Under the pieces are notes generated by a model that was not told where the DNA came from, made no database searches, and worked only from the letters and a program-made list of their open reading frames with translations. 64,000 nucleotides of DNA, taken from positions 1 through 64,000 of the forward strand of contig NZ_SDIF01000013.1 of assembly GCF_004122735.1 (NCBI RefSeq), in the 5' to 3' direction. Origin of the DNA: Streptomyces sioyaensis. Its GTDB lineage: Bacteria > Actinomycetota > Actinomycetes > Streptomycetales > Streptomycetaceae. Position numbers and translations under genes: made by a program. Below, in pieces: positions 41,145-50,696 of the stretch; within the stretch, counting starts at the first letter, position 1; every line of letters begins with the position of its first letter.

Positions 41145-41941
41145 CCGAGATCGTAGGAGAGTTCCCGGCACACCTCGGCCACCAGCGGCCCGTACGCCGG
41201 AATCAGCGGCCCCATCCGCTCGGCCACCCCGGCCACGCTGATGCAGGCGACCGGCATCCCCGTGTGGTCATGGACGGCGGCGCCGCAGCAGCAGCTCGAC
41301 TCGTCGAAGTCCCGCAGGTCCTGGGACCAGCCGCGCTCCCGGGTGCGCTCGATCTCGGCATGCAGATCCGAGACCGTGGCCGCGGTCACCGGTGACAGCG
41401 GGTCACGGACCAGCTCGATCAGGGTGTCCTCCAACTTCTGCTGCGGCAGCGCCGCCAGATAGGCGCGGCCCAGCGAGGTGGAGTGCAGCGGGCGGGCCGC
41501 GCCCAGCTCCGCGGTCACCGTGGCCGGCCGGGTACCGCGCTCACGATGGACGAACACCATGGTCAGGCCGTTGGGCACCCCGAGGCTGACGGTTTCCTGG
41601 GTGAGTTCACCGAGCTTGCGCAGCGCGGGCGCGGCCGCATCCCGCAGCGTGGTCGAAGCCACCGCCGCGGACGCCAGCCGTACCGCCGCCGGCCCCAACT
41701 GCCACCGGGCGGTGGCCGGGGCCTGCGCCAGCCAGCCCTGTTCCTGCAACCGGTCGACCAGCCGGTACGCCGTACTGCGGGTCAGCCCCAGGGCCTGGGC
41801 GATGTCCGCGGTGGAGATGCCGCGGTGGCGCGCCACATGGGTCAGGATCGCCAGCCCCCTGTCCAGTGCGCCGGCCGCCCGCTCGCCCGCACCCCCGCCG
41901 CCGGATGCCCGGCCGGACTCCGGCGTCACTGCCTTGCTCAT
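41123..41941 (-). CDS. IclR-family transcriptional regulator
   Basis: A 272-residue regulator starting at ATG 41941. The winged helix lies at about 20-90 (ALDRGLAILTHVARHRGISTADIAQALGLTRSTAYRLVDRLQEQG split over the HTH), followed by the IclR effector domain (about 100-270: VFVHRERGTRPAT, LHSTSLGRAYLAALP, CCCGAAVHDHTGMPVACISVAG). The three-Cys run in the effector pocket is common in this family. Its promoter has TTGACA (42100-42105) and an AGAATC -10 with the GTCCCA-N5-TGGGAC operator filling the 17-bp spacer, indicating autoregulation. It converges with the FAH gene (22-bp overlap). Confidence 0.93.
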   Translation of the reverse strand: MSKAVTPESGRASGGGGAGERAAGALDRGLAILTHVARHRGISTADIAQALGLTRSTAYRLVDRLQEQGWLAQAPATARWQLGPAAVRLASAAVASTTLRDAAAPALRKLGELTQETVSLGVPNGLTMVFVHRERGTRPATVTAELGAARPLHSTSLGRAYLAALPQQKLEDTLIELVRDPLSPVTAATVSDLHAEIERTRERGWSQDLRDFDESSCCCGAAVHDHTGMPVACISVAGVAERMGPLIPAYGPLVAEVCRELSYDLGYLPAAS

Positions 41942-42076
41942 TGTCGCCTTCGGCCCTTCCCGGTTCCTGCTGTGCATCCGACTCGCCGGTGACCCTAGCC
42001 AGCCAATTCCGGCCCTGTCACTGGGACTTCTGCCGCACTTATGGCAATTACGGCATTCAACTAACCCACTGAACGA

Positions 42077-42105
42077 GATTCTGTCCCAATGGGTGGGACT
42101 GTCAA
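42077..42105 (-). promoter_or_regulatory. iclR promoter with operator in the spacer
   Basis: On the minus strand: -35 TTGACA (42100-42105), a 17-bp spacer made up exactly of GTCCCA-CCCAT-TGGGAC (42083-42099), then AGAATC (42077-42082) as the -10 region. The spacer length is optimal for a sigma-70-type promoter, and the operator position implies steric repression. The start codon is 135 bp downstream. Confidence 0.75.
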
Positions 42106-42170
42106 GTGGTGTGGAGGGGAGGGGAATTCTGTGCCGCACGGCGGGAGCGCGGACAGGGGGTGCCCTGCAT

Positions 42171-42198
42171 GGCGAGTGGCGAGTGGCGAGTGGCGAGT
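42171..42198. repeat. Tandem 7-bp repeat (GGCGAGT) about four copies
   Basis: GGCGAGT repeats four times in a row and then degenerates to GATGAGT. It sits in the intergenic region between iclR and the MalY-type gene. Confidence 0.75.
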
Positions 42199-42246
42199 GA
42201 TGAGTGACCACTGGCCGGTGACGCGTGACGAGCGCCGGACGCGCCG

Positions 42247-42294
42247 CCGGACGTGCCGTCGGACGCCCCGCCGGACGTGCCGTCGGACGCCCCG
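42247..42294. repeat. Two identical tandem 24-bp repeats
   Basis: Units 42247-42270 and 42271-42294 are identical and begin CCGGACGTGCCGTCGGACG; a partial third copy (CCGGACG) follows. The unit is internally repetitive (CGGACG twice). It ends about 70 bp from the stop of the MalY-type gene. Confidence 0.8.
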
Positions 42295-42367
42295 CCGGAC
42301 GAGGACGGAATCCGCAGCCGGCCCGTCACGGCGTCAGGTGACCGCCACGGCCGGGCCCGCCGCGGTG

Positions 42368-43546
42368 TCAGGCGACCGCCACGGCCATCCGCCGGACGGC
42401 CTCGGTGAGCACGTCGGGAGAGGTCGCCAGGTTGAGCCGCAGATGGCCGGCGCCGCCGGTGCCGAAGAGCGGACCGGAGCTGAGCGCCACCCTGCCGCGG
42501 TCGAGGAAGACCGCGGCGGGGTCGTCGCCGAGGCCGAGCCGGCGGCAGTCGAGCCAGGCGAGGAACGTCCCCGCGGCCGGCCGGTAGCGGATCCCGGGCA
42601 GCCGCTCGGCCAGCAGGCCGGCCAGCAGCCGCCGGTTGTCGTCGAGTCCGCCGCGCAGCGCGTCGAGCCAGTCGCCGCCGTCCCGCAGCGCGGCGGTGTG
42701 GGCCAGGATGCCGACGTGGCTGGGGCCGTGGCTGACCTCTTCCGGGAGGCGGGCCAGGTCGTCGGCAGCGGCGGGTCCGGCGACGGCGAGGGCGGCCTTG
42801 AGACCGGCCAGGTTCCACGCCTTGGACGCCGACATCAGCGACAGACCGCCCTCCGCCCCGGGCACGCTCAGATAGGGCACGAAGGTGGCGTCGAGAGCCA
42901 CCACCGGCGCATGGATCTCGTCGGCGACGACCCGTACGCCGTACCGGTCCGCCAGCGCCGCCACCGCCGCCAGTTCCTCGGCGCTGTGCACCGTGCCGGT
43001 GGGATTGTGCGGACTGCACAGCAGATACGCGGCGCGGCCCCCGCCCGCGGCGGCGTGCCGGAAGGCCTCCTCCAGTACGGCGAAGTCGATCCGCAGGTCC
43101 TCGCCCAGCGGCGCCTCCACCACGCGCCGGTCCATGTGCGTCACGAACTGGTAGAACGGCGGATAGACGGGGCAGTTGACCACCACCGGGTCTCCCGGGC
43201 CGGTGACCAGCTTGAGCATCTCGACGACGCCCAGCATGACATCGGGCACGATCGCCGTACGCTCCACGGCGAGCCCGGTCCAGCCCCAGCGCGCCCGGGC
43301 GAAGTCGGCCAGGGCGCGGGCGTAGGCCGTCCCCGCCGGGTAGCCGGTGTCGCCGCGGGCCACCGCCTCCGTGATCGCCTGCACGACCGGGTCGGCGAGC
43401 GGCACATCCATCTCCGCCACCCACAGGGGCAGCACGTCGGCCGGGTAGGTGCGCCACTTCATGCTGGTACGCAGCCGCAGCTCGTCGAGGGTGAGCCGGC
43501 GCAGCGGGTCGGGGTGGTCAACGGCGTCGCGGGGCGCTTGGTCCAT
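42368..43546 (-). CDS. MalY/PatB-type PLP aminotransferase (C-S lyase-like)
   Basis: A 392-residue fold-type I PLP enzyme. The N-terminal [32 protein letters not shown] is diagnostic of the MalY/PatB cystathionine beta-lyase subgroup; others are [30 protein letters not shown], and the PLP lysine Lys242 in [13 protein letters not shown], ending [12 protein letters not shown]. Predicted to split cystathionine or related Cys-S conjugates to pyruvate, ammonia and thiol. The substrate may be a different sulfur amino acid. It is a solitary gene on the minus strand. Confidence 0.9.
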   Translation of the reverse strand: MDQAPRDAVDHPDPLRRLTLDELRLRTSMKWRTYPADVLPLWVAEMDVPLADPVVQAITEAVARGDTGYPAGTAYARALADFARARWGWTGLAVERTAIVPDVMLGVVEMLKLVTGPGDPVVVNCPVYPPFYQFVTHMDRRVVEAPLGEDLRIDFAVLEEAFRHAAAGGGRAAYLLCSPHNPTGTVHSAEELAAVAALADRYGVRVVADEIHAPVVALDATFVPYLSVPGAEGGLSLMSASKAWNLAGLKAALAVAGPAAADDLARLPEEVSHGPSHVGILAHTAALRDGGDWLDALRGGLDDNRRLLAGLLAERLPGIRYRPAAGTFLAWLDCRRLGLGDDPAAVFLDRGRVALSSGPLFGTGGAGHLRLNLATSPDVLTEAVRRMAVAVA

Positions 43547-43630
43547 GAGGCCAAAATAGGCACGATCCGTCCGACTCGGCAGGGGAGCGGCACGAGCGGT
43601 CCGTCGGCGCGGTCGCCACCGGAGCGGGGT

Positions 43631-45808
43631 TCAGACGGCGGTGAGGACCAGAGCGGCCTGGTCATCGGGGGTGGAGGGCCCCGCGAAGGCGGTCACCGCG
43701 GCATTGACCGCTGCGATGAGGCCGGCGGCACCGGAGGAGTCGGCCCTCATCAGGGCGTCGGTCAGCCGGTGCTCGTCGAAGAACTCGCCGGTGGTCGAGC
43801 GCGCCTCGGTGATGCCGTCGGTGACCAGGACCAGGCTGTCGCCCGGAGACAGCTCGACCCGGCACGGGGAGCCGTCGAATTCCGGGCCGACCCCCAGGAG
43901 CAGGCCCGACTGGGCGAGTTGTTCGACGGTGCCGTCGGTGCGGCGGACGAGCGGGGGGACATGGCCGGCGCGCAGCAGCTCCAGCGTGAGCGGGGAGGTG
44001 CCGGGCAGCAGCTCTCCGTAGACGAGCGAGACGAAGTGGTCCGCGCTGACCGAACTGCCGGCCAGCGCGTCGTCGATGGCGCGGACCACGGCCGCCGGGT
44101 CGTGCAGCAGACGCGCGGCGGCGCGTGCGGTGTGGCGGACCATGCCGGTGGTGGTGGCGGCGGCCGCGCCGCGGCCGCACACGTCGCCGATCATCACCGC
44201 CCAGCGGTCACCGGGGAGCGGGAAGACGTCGTAGAAGTCGCCGCCGACATCGAGCCCTTCGCCGGCCGGGTGGTAGGACGCCGCCAGCTCGGCGCCGGGA
44301 ATCCGGGGCAGCTCCGGAGGGAGCAGGCCGGCCTGCAGTTCACGGGCGAGCTGGACGCGGTCGGAGAACTGGCGGGCGTTGTCGGCACTGACGGCGGCCC
44401 GGCTGGCCAGCTCCTCGGCGAGGGCGACGATGTGGCCGTCCAGCGGCCGGCCGGTGGCCAGCAGGGTCAGCACGCCGAAGGTGCGGCCGCGGGTGGCCAG
44501 CGGTACGCAGACGTAACCGGTGGTGCCGGGGATCCCGGAGCGGGCGCCGCGGGCGGCGCCGGAGTGGTCCGTCTCCGAGTGGCCGGAGGCCAGGACGTGC
44601 GCCACCGCCTCGTCGACCCGGTCGCGTACGGCGGGGAAGGCGAGGAGATCCTCGTCGGAGCGGGTGGTGGCGGCGACGGCGATCCGCCGGGTCCGGCCGT
44701 CCTCCAGCACATGGACGGTGCACAGCGGCGCCAGGGTCGGCACGGTCAGCCGGGCCAGGCCCTGCAGGCAGTCGGTGAAGTGCGGCTCGCGGGTGATGGC
44801 GGTGCTGGCGTCCAGCACGAAGGCCAGGTCCTCCCGGGCCTCCTTCTCCCGGTCCTGGGCGGCGCGGCTCGCCTCCTTGGCCTGGTGGCGCTCGATGGCC
44901 AGGGCCGCGATACGGGCGAACGCCGAGCTGAGGGTCACGTCCTTGTCGTTGGGGGCCTTGGGGGTGCGGTGGTACATCGCAAAGGTGCCCAGCAGCCGGC
45001 CGGACGCGCCCATGATCGGGGTGGACCAGCACGCCGCGACCCCGGCCTGCTCGGCCAGCTCGCGGTAGTCCTCCCACAGCGGGTCGGTGGCGATATCGGC
45101 GACGATCACCGGCCTCCGCAGAAAGGCGGCCGTACCGCACGACCCCACGCGCTCACCGATGGCGATGCCGTCGACCGCCGCGTTGTAGAAGGCGGGCAGG
45201 CTCGGGCCGGTGCCGTGCCGCAGATGCCGGCCGTCGGCATCGGCGAGCAGCACCGAGACGATCATGTTCGGCGACAGCTCCTCGATCGCCAGCGCCATAC
45301 CGGTCAGGATCTCGCTCAGCGGGGCGTCCCGCGCGATCCGCTCCAGCAGGACGCGCTGCTCGGCCGCGAGAAGCTGGGCGTGGTGGAACGTGGTGGTCTC
45401 CACCGCGATCACGAGCACCCCGTCGACCCGGCCGACCGGGTCCCGGCGCGGCTCGTAGGTGAAGTCGAAGAACCCCTCCCGCTGCGCCCCTGGCGCACCC
45501 AGCACCAGCCGTCCGGCGCGGGCCCGATACGGGGTGCCGGTCCGGTACACGGTGTCGAGGCGGTCGAGGACGCCCTGCGCGGCCAGCTCCGGGATCAGCT
45601 CACCGAGCGGCACACCGATGCGGCTGCGGTCGCCTCCGATCGCCTCGAAGAACGCCGGATTGGCCGCCTCCAGCAGATGGTGCGGGCCGCTCAGCGCAGC
45701 GAAGATCACCGGCGCCTGATCGAAGAGGTCCTCGTACTCCTCGCTCCGCAGAGGCGGGGACCTGGGGTGCGCGGTGACCGCGTCGAGACGGTCCGAATCC
45801 AGGGACAT
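43631..45808 (-). CDS. SpoIIE-type phosphatase with PAS and GAF domains, no ATPase domain
   Basis: A 725-residue soluble regulator; ATG 45808 has GAGGG about six bases upstream. PAS-like domain 20-160 (VIFAALSGPHHLLEAANPAFFEAIGG), GAF 1 (about 170-320), GAF 2 (about 340-480: TGYVCVPLATRGRTFGVLTLLA), then PP2C/SpoIIE (about 500-725: LDVGGDFYDVFPLPGDRWAVMIGDVCGRGA, LVLVTDGITEARS, DDQAALVLTAV). Unlike the other two such proteins in this window, it lacks a HATPase, so it must act with a separate anti-sigma kinase. It sits divergent from the GNAT gene. Confidence 0.9.
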   Translation of the reverse strand: MSLDSDRLDAVTAHPRSPPLRSEEYEDLFDQAPVIFAALSGPHHLLEAANPAFFEAIGGDRSRIGVPLGELIPELAAQGVLDRLDTVYRTGTPYRARAGRLVLGAPGAQREGFFDFTYEPRRDPVGRVDGVLVIAVETTTFHHAQLLAAEQRVLLERIARDAPLSEILTGMALAIEELSPNMIVSVLLADADGRHLRHGTGPSLPAFYNAAVDGIAIGERVGSCGTAAFLRRPVIVADIATDPLWEDYRELAEQAGVAACWSTPIMGASGRLLGTFAMYHRTPKAPNDKDVTLSSAFARIAALAIERHQAKEASRAAQDREKEAREDLAFVLDASTAITREPHFTDCLQGLARLTVPTLAPLCTVHVLEDGRTRRIAVAATTRSDEDLLAFPAVRDRVDEAVAHVLASGHSETDHSGAARGARSGIPGTTGYVCVPLATRGRTFGVLTLLATGRPLDGHIVALAEELASRAAVSADNARQFSDRVQLARELQAGLLPPELPRIPGAELAASYHPAGEGLDVGGDFYDVFPLPGDRWAVMIGDVCGRGAAAATTTGMVRHTARAAARLLHDPAAVVRAIDDALAGSSVSADHFVSLVYGELLPGTSPLTLELLRAGHVPPLVRRTDGTVEQLAQSGLLLGVGPEFDGSPCRVELSPGDSLVLVTDGITEARSTTGEFFDEHRLTDALMRADSSGAAGLIAAVNAAVTAFAGPSTPDDQAALVLTAV

Positions 45809-46199
45809 GACATGCCCTCTCTTACTCACACCGACACGCGGTCGAGTCACCTCCCACTGTGTCACACCGCCGCCCGGAGTCCAGGCCGCATCTGCGCTGG
45901 TCACCGTGCGAATCCGGTCGGCGACACATGGCGCAGGGGGCCGAAGGCGGGGCACGGGGTGCCGGGAGAGGGCAGGAGCCGCGCGGGCTCCGGGGCGGTG
46001 GGGTCCGTTCGGTGTATCCACCTCCCGCCTCGGCCTGGATGGCGCCTGAAATGTTCTGGTGCTCCCGTACTGTCCTGGTGGCCGGACCGTCCTCGCGGTC
46101 GGTGCCACCGTCCCGTGGCGCCGGTGAGGTCGTCCGGCAGCTCACCGCGCGGTGCGGAGGCTCCGTCCGGGCCGCTCGCGACATCCGAGGAACTCCCTG
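45809..46199. other. Divergent intergenic region, SpoIIE-type and GNAT genes
   Basis: 391 bp. The SpoIIE-side has GTCACC and GTGTCACACC words within 30 bp (45853-45872), and the GNAT side an AT-richer stretch (TGAAATGTTCTGGTGCTCCCGTACTG, near 46046-46072) that may hold its promoter. No gene is evident. Confidence 0.35.
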
Positions 46200-46976
46200 T
46201 TGATCGAACTTGCCCCGGACCAACTCCCCGCTCTCACCCGCTGGTTCGCCGCCGGCGCCCCGGGGACGGCCGCGCTGCCCGAACATGTGCGGGCCACCGG
46301 AACCGGCCGCTGGTGGGCCGACCGCGCCGTCGAGCCCCGCACCGTGGCCGTGGCCTGCGCCGGCCATGTGCTGCTCCGCGGCGATCCGAGCGCGCTGGCC
46401 CCCGATGCCCTCGCGGTCTTCGACGCGCACTACGTACGGGCGGCCGGCTGCTTCCTGCCGGCGCTGGGCAGCGCCTTCGGGCTGATCGTGCCGTGGGAGC
46501 GGATGCTCTTCGTGCACCGGGTGCCGGCGGCGGTGCCGCGCCCGCCGCACGGCGTGACGGTACGCAGACTGGCACCCGAGGACGCGCCGGCGCTGACCGC
46601 CCTCACCGCGGACGCGGCGTGGATCCACGCCGGCTGGGGCGGCCCCGCCGGGCTCGCCGCCTCCGGACTCGGCTGGGCGGCCCGTTACCGGGGCCGGATG
46701 CTCGCCGTCGCCTGCACCTACGTCCACGGCACCGCGTACGAGGACGTCGCCTGCTTCACCGACCCCGCCCACCGTCGCCGGGGCCTGGCCCTGGCCTGTG
46801 TGACCGCCCTGTGCCGGGACATCGCCGCCCGCGGCCACACCCCCAGCTGGACCTGCTCCCGCGACCACCGCCCCAGCCGGCTCCTCGCCTGGACCGCCGG
46901 CTTCCGGCTGCGGCACGAGTACGTGCACTACTTCACCGGACAGCCGGCCCACCAGGGTGCCGGGCTCCCCGTCTGA
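46200..46976 (+). CDS. GNAT-family N-acetyltransferase
   Basis: A 258-residue protein. TTG 46200 is the chosen start because GAGGA lies eight bases upstream and the sequence becomes protein-like there. An N-terminal domain (about 1-115) precedes a GNAT C-terminal half (about 120-250: VTVRRLAPEDAPALTALTAD, YEDVACFTDPAHRRRGLALACVTALCRDIAARG, the acetyl-CoA loop, and SRLLAWTAGFRLRHEYVHYFTG). The RRRG-A motif binds acetyl-CoA. This layout matches GNAT proteins with an N-terminal FR47-like half. Substrate unknown. It lies 92 bp upstream of the CapA-like gene on the same strand. Confidence 0.82.
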   Translation: MIELAPDQLPALTRWFAAGAPGTAALPEHVRATGTGRWWADRAVEPRTVAVACAGHVLLRGDPSALAPDALAVFDAHYVRAAGCFLPALGSAFGLIVPWERMLFVHRVPAAVPRPPHGVTVRRLAPEDAPALTALTADAAWIHAGWGGPAGLAASGLGWAARYRGRMLAVACTYVHGTAYEDVACFTDPAHRRRGLALACVTALCRDIAARGHTPSWTCSRDHRPSRLLAWTAGFRLRHEYVHYFTGQPAHQGAGLPV

Positions 46977-47068
46977 CCACCCGGCCGCACGGCACCTAGG
47001 CCCGGAGCCGGGGGAGCCGGGAGCCCGCCCGCCGAGAAACCCCGGCCGTCCCGGCCTAACCTGGGGGA

Positions 47069-48181
47069 ATGGGCGGTGACTTGCTCACGCTGTTCCTCTG
47101 CGGTGACGTCATGCTGGGCCGTGGCGTCGACCAGATCCTGCCGCATCCCGGAGACCCGGCACTGCGCGAGGGCTACTCCCGGGACGCCCGTGACTACGTC
47201 GCGCTGGCGGAGGCGGCGAACGGCCCCGTGCCCCGTCCGACCGCCTTCTCCTGGCCGTGGGGCGAGGCGCTGCCGGTGCTCGACGAGGCGGCGCCCGCCG
47301 CCCGGGTGCTCAATCTGGAAACCAGCGTCACCCGGCACTCCGACTTCGCACCCGACAAGGCGATCCACTACCGGATGAACCCGGCGAACCTGCCGTGCCT
47401 GGCCGCCGCCCGCCCGGACGTCTGCGTCCTCGCCAACAACCACGTCCTCGACTTCGGCCGCCGCGGCCTGGCGGAGACCCTCGCCACGCTGGCGGAGGCG
47501 GGGCTGCGGACGGCCGGTGCCGGCGCGGACGACGCTGCCGCGAGCCGCCCGGCGATCGTCCCCGTCGGGGGCGGCCGTCGGGTCCTGGTCTTCTCGTTCG
47601 GGATGCCGTCCAGCGGCATCCCCGGCACCTGGGCCGCGACCGGGGACCGGTCCGGGGTCGCCTTCGTGGCCGGGCCCTCACGGGCCGCCGCATCCGGCAT
47701 CGCCGACCGGATACGGCAGCTGAAGCAGCCGGGCGACATCGCGGTGGCCTCCGTGCACTGGGGTTCCAACTGGGGCTATCACGTGCCCCGCGACCAGGCC
47801 GCCTTCGCACACGTCCTCCTTGACGGCGGGGTGGATGTCGTCCACGGGCACTCCTCGCACCACCCCCGGGCCCTGGAGGCGTACCGCGGCAAGCTGGTGA
47901 TCCACGGGTGCGGCGACCTCATCGACGACTACGAGGGCATCACCGGCTACGAGCATTACCGGGACGACCTGCGGCTGCTCTACCTCGTCTCGGTGGACCC
48001 GGACACCGGCCGGCTGCACGAGCTGCGGATCGTCCCGCTGCAGTCCCGGCAGATGCGGCTGCGGCCCGCCTCCGCGGACGACTCCCGCTGGCTGCGCACC
48101 CTCCTGGACTCGATCGGCTCCGGCTTCGCCCCGTGCACCGCCGCCGGGCCCTCGGGCGGGCTCACCCTCCGCCCCACCTAG
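47069..48181 (+). CDS. CapA/YwtB-like metallophosphatase-fold protein
   Basis: A 370-residue protein starting at ATG 47069. Motifs of the PGA_cap family: LFLCGDVMLGRGVDQIL, NLETSVTRH, VLANNHVLDFGRRGLAETLATLAEAG, SVHWGSNWGYHVP and VVHGHSSHHPRALEAYRGK with the metal-binding His. These align with the calcineurin-like fold used by CapA in poly-gamma-glutamate production. No signal peptide is evident, so it may act in the cytosol. The role in capsule production is uncertain because capB and capC are not nearby. Confidence 0.85.
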   Translation: MGGDLLTLFLCGDVMLGRGVDQILPHPGDPALREGYSRDARDYVALAEAANGPVPRPTAFSWPWGEALPVLDEAAPAARVLNLETSVTRHSDFAPDKAIHYRMNPANLPCLAAARPDVCVLANNHVLDFGRRGLAETLATLAEAGLRTAGAGADDAAASRPAIVPVGGGRRVLVFSFGMPSSGIPGTWAATGDRSGVAFVAGPSRAAASGIADRIRQLKQPGDIAVASVHWGSNWGYHVPRDQAAFAHVLLDGGVDVVHGHSSHHPRALEAYRGKLVIHGCGDLIDDYEGITGYEHYRDDLRLLYLVSVDPDTGRLHELRIVPLQSRQMRLRPASADDSRWLRTLLDSIGSGFAPCTAAGPSGGLTLRPT

Positions 48182-48195
48182 GGGGCGTCCGCGGG

Positions 48196-49905
48196 TCAGG
48201 GCAGCAGGGTGTCGAGGAAGGCGTTGGAGAACACCCGCCCCGGGTCGTAGGAGTTCAGTTTCTCCCCGGCCGTGTGCCAGTCGCCGAAGGCGGCCGGCAC
48301 GGTGCCGCCCAGTACGGCGGGGTCCGTCCACGGCCCGCCGTCCGTATAGGCCCAGCCCTTGGACCACTCGGGCCGCACCGTCGCATAGGAACCGGTGTAG
48401 TTCTGCCAGATCCACTGCTCCAGTTCACGGAAGAAGGGACCGGCGCCGGGCGTGCCGGGATAGGTGGCGAAGTCGAGCCACACCACGGTGTCCCACTCGG
48501 GGTGGTCCGGATGGGCCCGCGCCGGGGACAGGAGCGGACCGTCGGCCGGGTCCGTAGCGGTGATCCGCAGCTCGATCGGGCCGTTGACGGGGTACGAGCC
48601 GCGGCTCTGGTGCGCGGTGAGCACGCTCTGGTAGCGGGCGTAGAACTCATGCACCACCCGCTGCACGTTCGCCCGGGACGTCAGCACCGCCCAGCCCGCT
48701 TCGACGATCCGCAGCGTCGTGGGTTCGACGTACAGCAGGCTGTTCTTCGACCAGCCCCAGACGTCCCAGGTGCCGGTGACGATCAGCCCGGACCCGACGA
48801 TGGACATCGCGAGCTTGGTGAACGCGGGGGTCTTGTCGCCCCCGCCCGCGGCGATCTCCCCGAGCAGCTTCGACATGTCCTCGGTGACGCGGTTGGCGAA
48901 GGTGTAGGCGTAGGGAGCGTCGAGCTGCTTGGCGAACAGCGGTTTGGACGGTGCCACGCTCCACACCTTCAGCCACGGCACATCGGTGAACGGGAACCAG
49001 ATCGCCTCGATCCGCCCGGTGCGGTCCACGTAGGAGGCCAGGGTGCGCCCGCCGGTGCCGGGCGGTCCGAAGACGGTGGCGACGTTCACGTCGTACCAAT
49101 TCTGGCAGCGGATCCGGGTGTTGGCTGCGGCGGTCATCGTCACCTCGGTGACGAAGGCGCGCCCCAGGTGCACGAGGAAGGCGCGGATATCCGGGTCGCT
49201 GCGGGTGAAGGTCTTGAGGACATAGCGGCCTTCGGGCGCGCTCCACACCACGGCGGTGAGCGAGCTGACCTGGGAACTCAGCGTGCCGAAGCCGGAGCCC
49301 GCGGGCGGGTTCTCGGTGGCGGTGGGCACACCGGTGCCGTGCCCGCCGATGGCGAGCACCCCGCCGATGGTGAGGTCGCCCGGAGCGGTGGTCGTGGCCA
49401 GGCCGAGCCCCGACTCCTCCAGGCGGGCGAGGATGGCGTCGAGGGTGGCCCCCGCCTGCGCGGTCACGCTGCCGGGGCTGCCTGGGCTGCCGGGGCGCAC
49501 GCTGACCGCCGTGAGGTGGGAGGTGGTGTCGACGAGCACCGTACGGTCGGTGTCGGCCCCGGCGGGGATCACCAGCGGTGACCAGGTGTGGCCCTTGCCG
49601 CGGGCGCGGAGCCGGTAGCCGTGCTGATGGGCCCAGTTCGCGAGGGTGACGACGTCGTCGGGCGTGCGGGCCGACGCGGTCCAGACGTTCTCGACCACGA
49701 TCTCCAGCGACCAGTTCCGGAAGGCCTGCTGGGCGAGCGGAATGCCGGCCGGAAAGTCCGGCGGAGGGGTGCTGGTGGCCGCGGCGCTGCCCGCGGGGAT
49801 GCGGTATACGGGGCGTAACCCCGCCGCCGCGGCGAACCCCGCGGCGGCCCCGCCCAGGAGCGTACGGCGGGTGAGGGAGTTCCTTCGAGCGCTGTCGTCG
49901 GACAT
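48196..49905 (-). CDS. TAT-exported FAD-linked oxidase, type II cholesterol oxidase-like
   Basis: A 569-residue flavoprotein. N-terminal TAT signal: RRNSLTRRTLLGGAAAGFAAAAGL. An FAD-binding PCMH domain follows (about 70-260: RLRARGKGHTWSPLV, LAIGGHGTGVPT). The substrate domain with NWYDVNVATVFGPPGTGG and WFPFTDVPWLKVWSV matches the cholesterol oxidase substrate-binding region of the vanillyl-alcohol-oxidase-fold, covalent-FAD class. A His near GGHGTG could be the FAD-linkage residue. Expected to oxidise a sterol or a related 3-hydroxy substrate to the enone with H2O2. Other FAD-linked sugar or lactone oxidases are possible. Confidence 0.8.
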   Translation of the reverse strand: MSDDSARRNSLTRRTLLGGAAAGFAAAAGLRPVYRIPAGSAAATSTPPPDFPAGIPLAQQAFRNWSLEIVVENVWTASARTPDDVVTLANWAHQHGYRLRARGKGHTWSPLVIPAGADTDRTVLVDTTSHLTAVSVRPGSPGSPGSVTAQAGATLDAILARLEESGLGLATTTAPGDLTIGGVLAIGGHGTGVPTATENPPAGSGFGTLSSQVSSLTAVVWSAPEGRYVLKTFTRSDPDIRAFLVHLGRAFVTEVTMTAAANTRIRCQNWYDVNVATVFGPPGTGGRTLASYVDRTGRIEAIWFPFTDVPWLKVWSVAPSKPLFAKQLDAPYAYTFANRVTEDMSKLLGEIAAGGGDKTPAFTKLAMSIVGSGLIVTGTWDVWGWSKNSLLYVEPTTLRIVEAGWAVLTSRANVQRVVHEFYARYQSVLTAHQSRGSYPVNGPIELRITATDPADGPLLSPARAHPDHPEWDTVVWLDFATYPGTPGAGPFFRELEQWIWQNYTGSYATVRPEWSKGWAYTDGGPWTDPAVLGGTVPAAFGDWHTAGEKLNSYDPGRVFSNAFLDTLLP

Positions 49906-50081
49906 GGCTGTCCTCCCGGCACGCGGCTCGCGGCGTGCCGCCCCGCTGCACCGCGTACGCGTCGTAGGGGTGAGACCGAACGAGCGCCCCGGTGCGGTGG
50001 GGGTGTGCCGGAAGGGTAAGGTGACGGGTCGTCAGTTGCAATGCCCGTGCGGTGACGGCCGGTTGCACCCGGCGGACATGG

Positions 50082-50696
50082 CTATCCCGCAGGTGGCTGC
50101 CCGGCGACGGCCACCTGTGCGGGGCGCAGCAGGTGCCCGCCGACCCGGTAGCCCTGGCGGAGGACCTCGGTGCACAGGGCACTGGCGAGCCGCTCGTCGG
50201 GGGTGTAGGTGATGGCCTCGTGGATCTGCGGGTCGAAGGGGGCACCCGCCGTGCCGACGGGCTGGAGGCCCAGCGCCGCCAGTTCGGCGTGCAGCGCCTC
50301 GGCGATGCGCTGGAAACCGCCGGTCACCTCGCCGCGCTCGGTGGCCTCGGCCAGCGAGTCGAGCACCGGAAGCAATCGGCTCAGCACATTGGCGACGGCG
50401 ATCTCGCCGACCGCCAGACGATCGCGGTGGACCCGCTTGCGGTAGTTGTCGAACTCGGCCTTCAGCCGCTGCAGATCGGCCGTCCGCTCCCGGAGGTCGG
50501 CGCGGAGCGTCGCCTCCGGCGGAACCGGCCGCTCGGCACCCCGGGCGTCGCCGGGCGGGCTGCCGGTTTCCCGCTCGGCCGGCCCCTCCCCGTCGGTGGT
50601 ACGGGGCGGGACCGGCCCGGGGCTTTCCTCCGGTCCGTGTCCGACGAGCGCCAGCGGAGGGTGGGGGAGGCCACGGACGTGGGGCGGGCGGTTCAT
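50082..50696 (-). CDS. grpE: Nucleotide exchange factor GrpE
   Basis: A 204-residue cofactor that releases ADP from DnaK. A Pro-rich N-terminus is followed by the GrpE coiled coil ([21 protein letters not shown]) and the beta-rich head ([40 protein letters not shown]). Its start overlaps the dnaK stop by 4 bp (ATGA; 50693-50696), so it is expressed with dnaK. No dnaJ or hspR gene follows, unlike the classical streptomycete dnaK operon, so this pair is probably a second, accessory copy. Confidence 0.95.
   Translation of the reverse strand: MNRPPHVRGLPHPPLALVGHGPEESPGPVPPRTTDGEGPAERETGSPPGDARGAERPVPPEATLRADLRERTADLQRLKAEFDNYRKRVHRDRLAVGEIAVANVLSRLLPVLDSLAEATERGEVTGGFQRIAEALHAELAALGLQPVGTAGAPFDPQIHEAITYTPDERLASALCTEVLRQGYRVGGHLLRPAQVAVAGQPPAG

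Larger units (their letters stand above)
41942..42367. other. iclR promoter region and repetitive intergenic DNA
   Basis: 426 bp. The first part holds the iclR promoter and operator. The second part holds two tandem repeats described separately (42171-42198 and 42247-42294). No ORF here has coding features. Confidence 0.5.
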
